Source: Cladosporium sp. IMV 00045 (lineage: Eukaryota; Ascomycota; Dothideomycetes; Cladosporiales; Cladosporiaceae). Taken from it: a stretch of 28,557 bases of DNA. The position numbers were made by a program, and so were the translations under genes. Positions 1-9,617 of the stretch are shown in pieces (position 1 is the stretch's first letter; the number at the start of each line of letters is the position of its first letter). The stretch lies in the NCBI GenBank assembly GCA_001931905.2, contig MSJI02000045.1, positions 1 to 28,557 on the forward strand, given 5' to 3'. A model generated the notes under the pieces. The model saw nothing but the letters and a program-made list of their open reading frames with translations, made no database searches and had not been told where the DNA came from.

Positions 1-296
1 AAAGGCTCCGCTAGTGGCGATACCACCTTGTATGAGGAACAAGGCTCCCAGTACGAGTGGGCTAGCGGCTTCCTTCTCTTTGTGTACCGACATGCGCATC
101 CGTCCGTTCGAGCCACGCAGACGGTGTCAGCCGTCGCCGCCATTGCGTGCTACGCCCCGCGGCCGAAGCCGTTTCGCGTTACCTCGCGAGGTCTCCCTCC
201 TCGAGGCCGACCATGTCTCGCCGTGTGGGATCAAGGCAGCGCCCTAGCCAGCGGCGAAGCCCCTTTGCCCACCCGACTAACCAACCCTATTCTCGC
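1..296. other. No recognisable gene at the left edge
   Basis: This GC-rich stretch has short open frames on the plus strand with no motif I recognise. Two loosely similar blocks beginning with AAGGCTCC (near positions 2 and 43) suggest an old, degenerate duplication. It lies downstream of the 3' end of the minus-strand transcription factor gene. I cannot assign a function. Confidence 0.4.
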
Positions 297-460
297 GTCT
301 TAACAAGTCCGTCGCAGAGGGGCCCTGTCCCTCGGAAGGGCGCAACCCTCATGTCTTAACAGATCCGTGAAACGGTGGTCTGTCTCCTGAGGAGCATATA
401 GGTTGCGTCTTAACAAGTTCTCTGCGCCGGTGGCCTGTCCCCTCGCTTTCGCGTGCGGCT
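297..460. repeat. Three degenerate tandem units of 54-56 bp
   Basis: Three consecutive units start at 297, 353 and 407. Each opens with GTCTTAACA followed by (A/G)(G/A)T(C/T)C, and later has a GG..G(C/T)CTGTC(C/T)C core. Unit lengths are 56, 54 and about 54 bp. The copies are clearly related but diverged. They lie just beyond the 3' end of the transcription factor gene. No coding function is apparent; the array may be a decayed minisatellite or part of a larger repeat cut by the window edge. Confidence 0.6.
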
Positions 461-529
461 TCTACACCTCAACGGGGCGCATGACATTTGGGTTGACCGA
501 CTTCCCCGCGTGACCGACTACCCCGCGGT

Positions 530-3013
530 TTACGTTAAGTATAGACCCGAATTATCAGCGAGAATTGGGTCTGAGAAATCCAAAACAGGCACCTCGCTAT
601 GGCCCTTTAGAAAGAAGTCATAGCTATCCATGGGATGATCAGCCACTGGGACGGCGGCTCTTGATTTATCGTAGGCCTTTTGGTATAGGGGCTTGTGTGA
701 TGGTTAGCGGGCTCCAACGAGGGCAATTGCGAGTATAATAGCGTAAGAAGCAGAGGTCTGGAAGTGACTTACAGTGAGTGATGTCAGACAGTGTGCCGCA
801 GAGCAACTTCGTAATGCAAGGACTTCGAGCAACACCTTTGCTTTCCTACTGCTCGACGCAGCACGGGCCGCTAGTGAACCATCTGGGGCTCCAAGCTCGA
901 CGACCAGCAGACTGATGGCTGCCATTGCGACGACATCGACCGCGAAGGCGTACCCTTCGTACAACATGCGCTGGACTTCCAAGGCCTCCGCAATGGTCAC
1001 TGTCTCGATGGCGGCTTCCACGCACTTCGACACAGCGGTGTTGGCACTTGAAGTCCGTTGGTCCAGTGGTTTCGTGATGTGGTGGAGGAACGGGCAGTAA
1101 GAAATGAGGAATACGTAGCAGTGTGAGAATTTCAGGAACAAACTCGTCCTATATTCAATTGTTAGCCGTTTGTAAACATATCTCGCGGCCGCAAGGGCCT
1201 TGCTTACTTGCCTCTACTCGGAGGACTACCGGGGGTGGCTCGTGTAGAAGGACGGTGCTTCAACGCCCACTGATCGAGTGCTGTGTTGAGCTCATGTAGT
1301 TGTGTAGCACTGATCGAATTTAAGCCCTGGCCTGGTGCAGTGGTGCTTCTGAAGTAAAAGTTGTCGCGAGTATCACACAATATATCCAGCAGCTCCATGT
1401 TCGCGTTGGAGGCTTTGAGCATCTCGGAGCTCGCGATATATGGAGCGTCTGTGGGATTATTTGTAGAACTGTTGATCCGAATATTTCGTGGGAGCCCCAA
1501 GGAGCTCGTGACGTAGCTATCGAAGATTCTTAACGTGACAAACGTTCGTTGCCTTACTGCTCGCTCTTTCTCGGTCAGATGAGAAGCATTCGCAACTTCG
1601 TGCAAGCCGAGCTGGTACCTGGGATCGAAAGAAGAGTCAGTCAAAGTCCATCCGATAGTGAAAGAGAATGGTATCCCGGTTGCCAGTAATGGCTAAATTA
1701 TAGAACTGTCGATCATATCCTACTTCTAGGCATGGGAACTTGGATGACTTACGCTGCGTAGCATGCTGTGCTCACGTATGTGTGTACAGCTCTGAGTGCG
1801 GATACTGATTTCAGGTATAGAGCCATGCAAAGCACTGTCTGTACAGCCGTAACACTTCGAGTGCAATTGTCCAATGGTACCAGCTCCCGAGCGGCCGCAA
1901 AATGCCGGAAGCTGTTCATGACATTTTAGTCAGTGATAAGTCTATCATTCTTATGCCAATACAACTCACCCACGGGTCTCTGCTGATTGAGATCGCTCGC
2001 CATCCAGATTGACCAGGGCTGGGTCATGGCGCTGTCCGAGGGCGATTACCGAGTGCAGAAGGCCAATCTGGTCGTTGCTAAAGCCACCTTGGTCTGTCAT
2101 GTCACTCTCGAGTAGTTCTTGTACGTGAGCGTTAAATGTTTCCTGATCGATGAAGGGCCAGAGAACAAAGCACTCTTCAAATGCTAAATCAATCCACTTG
2201 CGCACCACGGGTCCGAAGGAAAAGAACGAACTCGCGGGTAAGGTCTTGGGGAGGTTCTCGTACGGAGCCTGAGCATCTAGCGCGTTGACCATGTTTGCGG
2301 CGGCGAATTCGGCGTTGGTAGAAAAGCCTACGAAAGTATCGCAAAGGTGTATCAAGCCTCGCACAATCTCGACTCCAGTCGTTTTTCCACGGTAGACCGA
2401 CACGCTTTGGGAAGCTTGCTCTTCTGGGTTGAAGCGAAGCGTATCGACAATGTCTTGGGATGCCTCGCTCGGGAAGGATACAGGAAGAGCCCGGAAAGAA
2501 CGGTCGTTGACAAAAGCGGTCGATAACGCAGAGTCGACCTGAGCAAGTGGGGAAGAGGAGTGGTGTCGGGTTCGGGATTCAGCATATGTCACTTGCGACG
2601 ACTCGCTCTCTCCATCTGACGCCACATTTAGGTTTCGGAGTCGAGCTTCAAGGGCGTCTACCTTATGTTCAAGGTGGGCGATGTCTATATCAGAAGTAAG
2701 CATCCAGCAACAAATCCAGCCGTGGAGATTGCTTACATCTTGGTCCTGAGGTCGGTTGCGCGGTGTCGCTATAAGAGCAGTGTATCCTTGGAGTGCTTAG
2801 TTTCAGAACCAGACGTTTACAGAGTATCCGCACTTACCCGGTGTCGACACAAGACTTACAACGCTCGTTGCCATCGCATCTGGCCTTCCGCCCCCGACAT
2901 TGATTACACTGCTTAGATGATCAGTATCGCCCAAGCTACGATGTTAACCAACGTACCGCTCGTGATGTCCGTTTTCGCTTGGAGGAGTCTGTCGGGTTGT
3001 TTATGGTGATCAT
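530..3013 (-). CDS. Zn2Cys6 (GAL4-type) fungal transcription factor
   Basis: A nuclear DNA-binding regulator, reconstructed as eight exons: 2957-3013, 2838-2911, 2737-2795, 1970-2684, 1753-1911, 1208-1618, 773-1148, 530-691. They sum to 2013 nt, or 670 residues. Every intron has GT..AG ends and the joins keep frame throughout. Residues 21-50 form the zinc cluster, with Cys at 21, 24, 31, 37, 40 and 50 (spacing CX2CX6CX5CX2CX9C). A basic run (SKRKR) precedes it, and a linker and coiled coil follow (about 64-83, starting YIAHLEHKVDALEARL). From about residue 160 to 500 the sequence has the look of the fungal-specific TF domain (PF04082), including LWPFID, the helical AVQTVLCMALYLKS, and YQLGLHE followed by SSLGLPRNI. 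The start is the only in-frame ATG before the cluster. The last intron could instead end at 677. The target genes cannot be told from sequence. The gene looks intact. Confidence 0.9.
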
Positions 3014-4800
3014 TACTGTGCGGAAAGGGTTCCCTGGAGGGTTATTGCAGGAAAAGCATATGGTATTATGTTAGACTCCGCGGATCCAAGGAACGGTGGT
3101 TCTTATAACTCGCTACCTCCTCCTGGTACATGACCTCATGGGGTAACGGCTGCTTAACCGACGCCGCACGGGTCTTTGGGTATAATCGAAGTAGAGCCCT
3201 GAGTGCCTTGTACCTCTTGGAGATACCAGAGCCAATTGTCCCTCGAGAGCGGGAAAAGCATTGGCAGCGTGCCATACCTTGATGCATACGCGAAATCCTT
3301 CTGCAACCTGTAATCGCGTGATTCGCTCTGATGATTGGCTTTGATTGTCAAAGCCGATCAATCCTACCTGTGCTAGTTTGGGACTACTGTAAGTTCACCG
3401 CGCGCGTGGTAGGAGGTACGCCCGTTGCCCCATACAGATCAGACGATCTAGGTTGTAGATAACCATTCCACCAAGGAAGAAGCGGAACACTCGCTGTTGC
3501 AGTTTCAAGACCCTGACCACTGTTAGAAACTCCACAGCCGTTGTTGGTTGTGCTTTTGTTGAAAGACGGGTGATACAACAGTCGTCGAGCAAGGATCCCT
3601 TGACTTCCAAGCGACACCTGCCGACCCACAGCTTGATGTAATTCTCACGATGCAAAACATGGCAGCCGAAAGCATAGACTGACATGCGGGTGGACATGTG
3701 GTCTGTGATAAGGCTCACCCTGCGGGCCGCGCGATTCTCTGCATTGCAGTGCGGTCATGTGATTTCGAAGTGAGCATGAAAGTCGTCCATTAACTCCATT
3801 CGTGCAATTCTAAGTCGGGGAACCCAGGACTTCGACACGAAGCCAGTATGCTAGAACAAACATGGGTGTCTTACGTGGAGATGGCCCCGTCCCCTTGGGG
3901 GTACAAGCGAAGCTGGCGTCGGAGTCAGGACCGGTTCCCCTCTCTAGATGGCAGGGGATGTTCGATTCTGCCGCTGTGACACGCATATGACTCCGAGTTT
4001 GCGTGCCCGCCTTTGGAGAATGGCGTTTTTCATAGGCTGCTCGGCTTCTCGGCGAGGCTGCTACTGTGTCTCCGCCTGGGTCCAACCTTCATTGAAACTC
4101 TGCTGGGCTAATCGCACTGGCAAACAGACAAAAGTCTTTGGATTTGGCCTGTCCTTGTCATAATAGCGCTGTTGAGGTCCTGAAGCTCTTGTTTGCAGCA
4201 CTGCATCCACGTCATCTCATGATAGCGAATGGCTCTTTCGTCTCCCAATATGAATGCTACATACATGTGCTTGAGGCTATATCGTCGTCATTTTGCGCTA
4301 TGGAGGGATCTCCTCACTCGTGGAGGGCATGTCTCTCGTCCCTCCCCAATGTGGGTCGAACGCGAGCCGCTCCATGGTTCGTATTGGCATGATCGTATGC
4401 AGGGGTTCCCTGTCCGCGGCATCGCGGTATCTTCCACGTCCCGAAAGTCACGTCTCCATACGGAGTGTTTGCCCCCCGCTTCTACAATCTCGCCTTGGTA
4501 TGTTTGGCAGCCAACTGTGGCGTTCTATTAATCCATATGTCCTACTTCAATGCAACAAACATTCATCTCCTCTCCTAGCCGCGCCTTTGACTTCAACGTA
4601 AGACATACCTAGAAGATAGAGATCTTAGGCATGTTCAATTCGTGAAGCTTCATGTTGCTACGGCTTGTTACGTAGATGGACAGACGACACGCACCCTTCG
4701 ATGCGCGTAGCAATCTTCTTGCAAAGGGTATCTGACGGGTGGCGGTCGCGGTAACAGCTTGGGGCTTGGACACACGGCATGAATGCGATCGAAGTAGGGC
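3014..4800. other. Intergenic stretch without a supportable gene
   Basis: About 1.8 kb between the transcription factor and the bZIP gene. Several frames of 65-107 codons are open on both strands (for example minus 3395-3718 and plus 4229-4531), but none has a recognisable domain, a convincing start, or neighbouring splice sites that extend it. Part of this must be the upstream region of the Zn2Cys6 gene, and 4640-4800 the 3' flank of the bZIP gene. Confidence 0.45.
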
Positions 4801-5701
4801 TTAAGTTGAAGAGCTACCTGGACTATCCATTCTCTGGAATATCTGCTCCGCTCTTTTCTTGTTAAAGGCATGAAGGGACTTGCAACGGCAGCGCCTGGAG
4901 TCGTGCTGCAGTGCAAAGTCTCTCAAAGATGTAACCAGTCGCCTCAGAACCCGCTCTTCACGCTTCAAATATGCGTTCTGCGAGGAGCTCTGTTCATAAG
5001 CCTCCTGTAAAGCTTTCGCATCACTCCTTTTTTTCGCCCTGCACTTGGTTGCAGCAGACCTGTTCTTAGCACGACGACATTCTTGCCCTGCCGTCTCACC
5101 TCGGTCAGGGACAGCATCGGGCTTCTCCGCACTGCTCTGGCTGCTGTCGCTCGCTGGAAGGCTCGCTCTCTGTGCCAGCGGCAACACTGTGTCATCAGTG
5201 GCACAACCAAGATGCGAATCGTGCTTGTCAATATCACACGTGGCCAAGGTCTGGTGGATAGATTGGTAAGATTCAACGCTTTGCTTGTTTGGAACTTCGC
5301 CTCGCAGGAGTTGTGATGATAGATCGACATTTCCGTCCGAGGCATTGAAGTCGCTCTGTCCAAAGGACCAATGCTCCCAGTCGATCCCTGGCTGAAGGAC
5401 TGCTAATTCATTTTCCGGGTCGATTGCACCCGTTGCAGCGGAGAAGTCATCAGAAGCCGCTAATAAAGAATCTTGACGGACCTCTTTGTAAACTGAGAGT
5501 GTCAGTTTTGACCTTTTGGCTGTGATCATGCTTAGGATCTAGTTCACCATTCTTTGGATTGCAGCTGATATCGTCAATTCCATCAGTGTTGTGTGCAATC
5601 GGCTCTTCCAGGTACTCGAGTATCTGGTCAAAGTCGAATGGCTCGAAGTTGGTTTTTGGTGAATGAGAGCGAGGTAGGCATTGGAATTGGCTGAAAGACA
5701 T
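4801..5701 (-). CDS. bZIP transcription factor (ATF/CREB-like)
   Basis: Two exons, 5548-5701 and 4801-5492, are joined across a 55-nt intron (5493-5547). The intron starts GTGAAC and ends with a CTGAC branch site just before CTCAG. The join restores a single 281-residue frame. The basic region is at about residues 189-208: N195-R-S-A-A-T-K-C-R203 matches the bZIP consensus NxxAAxx(C/S)R and is closest to the ATF/CREB-like (AtfA) type. A heptad-like helix follows to about residue 245. The N-terminal 185 residues are acidic and Ser-rich with no domain I recognise. I chose the ATG at 5701 because the in-frame codon further upstream is TTG. The gene is transcribed away from the trehalose-6-phosphate synthase gene. 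AtfA-type factors in Aspergillus act in stress and spore tolerance; whether this one does so is inference. Confidence 0.85.
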
Positions 5702-7066
5702 TGTAAAGCAGGTTCTCAGTCCCAACAAGAGTGTGACGCTTCAAATCAGAGTAATAACTTGTCATAACACAAAGCGGCAGCAATTGAGCATTAAATTATC
5801 GGTAATCACGACTGTTCTTTCCTTCTGCTTCTTCCGTTCCCATTCCGACCCGGATCAGCTTCCAGTATGGCGAGTCTTCCAGCAATCCTTGCAATACAGC
5901 AGACCAGAAAACCAACAGACGAGACGGGAACCAAAGAACTGGCATTGAACCATCGATCCCCGTGTCCCCGCTTGACGGCCCTTGGGCTCAGCTTGCAGCG
6001 GAGTTTTCGCCTAAACTTTCATTCGCTTCAGCGCCTGTCAGCCTATACGGCAATTCAATCCAACGGAACTAATGCCCGCGCGTCGGCCTTAGATGGTTCG
6101 CGCCCCTCTCTTCATCCTTCAAGTGGCGATTTTGAACGTCATTCTGGATCAGCCCATCTAAATTGCCGCAACATCAATCCGCACAGTTTGATCAAGCAAG
6201 AAGTGAGCTCCTGGAAGGATGTGGACCAGGGAAGAGGTTCCGCGACCCGCCTCAAAGCTGGGAGTGATGGCATCTCTCGTAGCCACAGAACACCGATCAG
6301 CTTGTGACTCGTCGAAGACTGGCAGACTGCCAACGCCGTGCTCCACCATTTTCGCGACTATCGACATGGATCATGCGCGGAGTCGGAGTCTCCTCCGGGT
6401 ACGGGCACTTGCGGGTATCAATGCGGAATGCCTCGTTATCTCCAAAAGGCATCTGAGCAAAGTCCATGGGGCTCCATGTCCTCCAAATTCAGTCTGCTCG
6501 CGAGGGTTCAATGGCGTAGCCACGGTACAAGCCGCCCGCAGTGAAGATGGGCCATCAGTGAACGGCAACGGCCCAAAAGCACGTGGATTTCACCTTCTAC
6601 TACCGCTCAAGTCCGCCACAGCAAGCAAGCCCTTTGAGCTTTTGCCGAGTTCGAACTTTAAATTGGAGAAACGGGCTCTCGGTACCCAGTGGGAGCTTCC
6701 GGATGCTTGCCTATCTGATTGAGCAGCATCCGTAAAACATCCTGGCTCTAGATGATCGGTATGCATACACTGATGTAGCGAAAAGGAAACACGCGGAGGC
6801 TGCCGATGAGGCTTTCTGTGTTGAGTTTGGGCTTGATAGGATCGGGGACACGGATGTTCCGGCTCATACGGTAAATCATCTGAGGTGTGAAGGCGTAATT
6901 CAGGACGAATCCCCGACTACAAAGAGAGTGGTGTTCGACAACTACCTGCCATTTATATTCAAATCAAGCCTCTTCCTTCTCATTCAGATCAGCAACTCCC
7001 ATCACTCAACCTCCATCACCGCTCCAACTTGTCAACAAAGAAGGCCATCGATAGAAGCTGCGTGCC
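5702..7066. other. Divergent intergenic region between bZIP and trehalose synthase genes
   Basis: About 1.36 kb separates two divergently transcribed genes, so both promoters should lie here. It has open frames on both strands: plus 5867-6307, plus 6219-6722, and a minus-strand 56-codon frame at 6297-6467. None has a recognisable domain. I saw no canonical TGACGTCA element and no AGGGG/CCCCT stress element in the last 350 bp before the synthase. Confidence 0.4.
6951..7066 (+). promoter_or_regulatory. Probable core promoter and leader of the trehalose synthase gene
   Basis: A TATA-like ATTTATATTC lies at 6951-6960. It is followed by a pyrimidine-rich tract with repeated TC and CAACTC/CACTCAAC motifs up to the start codon at 7067. 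This matches the CT-rich leaders common in filamentous ascomycete genes. The transcription start cannot be read from sequence. Confidence 0.4.
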
Positions 7067-8889
7067 ATGTGGTCTCCAACTCGGAAGGGACGTTTAGTCA
7101 TCGTCTCGAACAGACTTCCAGTCTCTGTCAAATACACAGGCGAAGGCTACAAACTTGAACCATCGTGCGGAGGGCTGGTCACAGGGTTGAGAGGCCTTGC
7201 AAATAGTGGCGTCGAGTTTCTCTGGTTTGGCTGGCCGGGCCATGAGATAGCGAAGGAGAATGCTCCGCTTTTGAAGAAGAATCTGCTGGAAGAGCATAAC
7301 GCTATCCCAGTGTTACTTGACCAGCATACGTCCGATCTCTACTACGACGGATTCTCGAGTAAGCATGCAGTCGTCTCTACCAGATATTGATATACTGACC
7401 AAGTTGGTGCTAGACTCCACCATATGGCCACTGCTCCATTACCAGCTCGACCGAGCCTGCTTCGACGAGAACACTATGGCCGCATACCGCAAAGCGAACA
7501 GAGCTTTTTCTGATGCCATCTCATGCGAACTGAGAGACGGCGACCAGATCTGGGTGCATGACTATCACCTTATGCTCCTTCCGCTTATTCTCAGACACAG
7601 AGCCAGGAAATTGGGGATCAGCATTACCTTGGGCTGGTTCTTGCACACATCCTTTCCTGAACCCGACTACTTCGACATCCTTCCATCTGGAGGAGAACTG
7701 TTGGATGGCGTACTCGGGGCTGACCTCGTTGGCTTCCAGACGGACCAAGCTCGCAACAACTTCCTCGGCGCCTGCTCGCAGACATTGTAAGCAAGCTTTG
7801 GCATGGACAATGCACAGACACTGACCAGCTCCAGCAAATGGTGGTCGACCGAGACAGGCGTCCTATGCGGCCATCGAGAGGTAGCCGCCCAGACCTTTCC
7901 CATCGGTATTGAGCCGTCTGAGTTCCATCAGCGACTTCAGAAGTCATGTGTCCAAGAGACTCTTCGCAAGATGAGGCATGACTTCTGCGGCTCAAAAGTC
8001 ATCCTGGGCGTCGATCGACTTGACTGCATCAAAGGCATACCGCAGAAATTGCACGCTTTCGATGCGCTCCTCGAAAACTACCCAGAGCTCATCGGACACG
8101 CGGTACTCCTGCAGGTGGCCATTCCAAGCCGAGACAATCTCAAGGCTCACCAGGATCTGAAGGAGGAAATCCAACAGCTGGTTGGAAAGATCAATGGCAA
8201 ATATGGTATGCCTCTCCACTCACAGCTGAGCTAATCAAGGGCAAAGCGATCGATGCCACAAGCATACCAATGTTCGACCCTTTGGTACCTGGCTAGACTC
8301 GTCCCATCACCCCTTGACTCCGCCGTATAATGCAGATCTAACTCTCGCCTAGGCAAGGTCAACCATGTGCCTGTTCAGTTCCTCTACGCTTCAATTGACC
8401 CAGACGAGCTCACCGCTTTATACACCGCCGCCGACGTCTGTTTCGTTTCGAGCACGCGCGATGGCATGAACCTGGTAAGCTATGAGTTCGTAGCCTGCCA
8501 CAGTGGCCAAGCCCTGGAATCGTCGCAGGAAACCACGACTTGCGGCAGTTTAGTGCTGTCGAAATTCGCCGGCGCAGCAGAGCATTTGGATGGTGCTTTG
8601 ATAGTAAACCCCTGGGACAGGAGAAGCTGTGCCGACACTTTGGCGCATGTTTTGACTATGAATGCCACCGAAGCTTCCGCGAGGATGACGAAGATGGGCG
8701 AAAAGGTCGAATCGCAGACAAGGTGAGCTCACAAGTCTCAGCACAAGCATGAGAATTGTACACTGACATTTTCACAGCGCCAAATGGGGTTCTAGCTTTG
8801 TTCAGGCACTGGACGCTTTTGGCAAGTCTCGCTCGACGAAGGAAAGGCGCCGTTACGATAGCGTTGTCAATTGCGAAGGTCTTGTGTAG
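7067..8889 (+). CDS. tps1: alpha,alpha-trehalose-phosphate synthase (UDP-forming), GT20 family
   Basis: This cytosolic enzyme joins UDP-glucose and glucose-6-phosphate to give trehalose-6-phosphate, the first step of trehalose synthesis. Five exons (7067-7358, 7414-7786, 7835-8205, 8353-8722, 8778-8889) join in frame to 505 residues, the usual length for a fungal monofunctional synthase. Introns are 55, 48, 147 and 55 nt with CTAAC/CTGAC branch sites. Family motifs are in order: SNRLPV (14-19), GGLVTGL (35-41), WVHDYHLMLLP (144-154), VDRLDCIKGIPQKL (from 281, with R283 and K288 of the donor-phosphate site), and STRDGMNLVSYE (379-390, with D382 and E390). There is no phosphatase domain. Two oddities are a slightly longer, diverged stretch after FVACHSG (about residue 393), and LSKFAGAA where most homologues have LSEFAGAA. 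It may be a second paralogue rather than the main synthase, so the symbol is a family symbol. Confidence 0.93.
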
Positions 8890-9131
8890 CGATCGGGGAT
8901 TTGGAAGGCTGTAACGGCTGTGATTGGGTAGACGTGGCGCCATCTACATTATGTACTAGTAAGCATTGCGCTCCAGTCGTATCCTACTTTTTGAACCTCG
9001 CAGTATATCTTCTCACACGCGAGTAACGTTACCTGAGGAGTGAGTATCTTGACCGCTCAATGGATGGTTTGAACAGATGGAAAGACAATGCTGTGATGTT
9101 TGCAGAAAAATGATGTCAGGATATCAGATTC

Positions 9132-9440
9132 CTAAGGCAAAACATAGCCACCATCAATGACAGTATCACTACCAGTCTGATAAGAAGAAGCGTCACTCGC
9201 AAGGTAGAGATACAGCCCGTTGATCTCCTTAACATGGCCTTGGCGTCCAAGAGGCGTCATGCGGTAAGCTTCGTTGGCAACACCGGGGCCAGCGCCGATT
9301 TTTGTGTTGAAGAAGCCGGGAGAAACGACATTGACTCTTGCAAATTCGCGCCATTTGCGGGCAAGACTCTTGCCGAGGTGGTTCACTGCTGCTTTTGTGG
9401 AGTTGTAGACCTGTCTGCGTCAGTAATTGCGAGAAGACTA
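9132..9440 (-). pseudogene. Short-chain dehydrogenase/reductase, last exon only; 5' half missing
   Basis: The exon 9132-9410 encodes the C-terminal 92 residues of a classical SDR. It begins VYNSTKAAV, which holds the catalytic YxxxK, then has RVNVVSPGFFNTKI and ends SDTVIDGGYVLP, as in sorbitol/mannitol-type NADP-dependent reductases. Upstream is a proper intron 3' end (TTACTGACGCAGACAG, 9411-9426). The terminal repeats of a pogo-class transposon begin at about 9441, within what should be the intron. The Rossmann half with TGxxxGIG, which should lie on the far side at higher coordinates, was not found between 11597 and 12592. The gene is therefore broken here, unless a long intron or rearrangement hides the rest. 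It converges with the trehalose synthase gene. Confidence 0.75.
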
Positions 9441-9504
9441 GAAGCTTTCCCCACCTCAGGCACGTCCACACCTCAGGCACGTCCACACCTCAGGCACGCT
9501 TGAC
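9441..9504 (+). repeat. Left terminal inverted repeat with three nested 17-bp units
   Basis: Units ACCTCAGGCACGTCCAC lie at 9453-9469 and 9470-9486, with a third partial unit (ACCTCAGGCACG) at 9487-9498, followed by CTTGAC. The right end carries only two such units. Nested direct repeats in transposon ends often serve as transposase binding sites; that role is inferred here. Confidence 0.8.
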
Positions 9505-9617
9505 GGGCCCAGTGTCGAGGAGCTTCCACTACTTGTATCTCACACATCAACAACTCAATCCAGCTGAAAACATATCTTCAAGAAGCTACAGTACCACTCT
9601 ACAAGTCTGCAACAAAT

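Noticed and set aside
704..1141. Separate 145-codon minus-strand gene, and the overlapping 108-codon plus-strand frame
   Set aside because: The minus frame is the seventh exon of the Zn2Cys6 gene, joined by in-phase introns on both sides; the plus frame is its antisense shadow.
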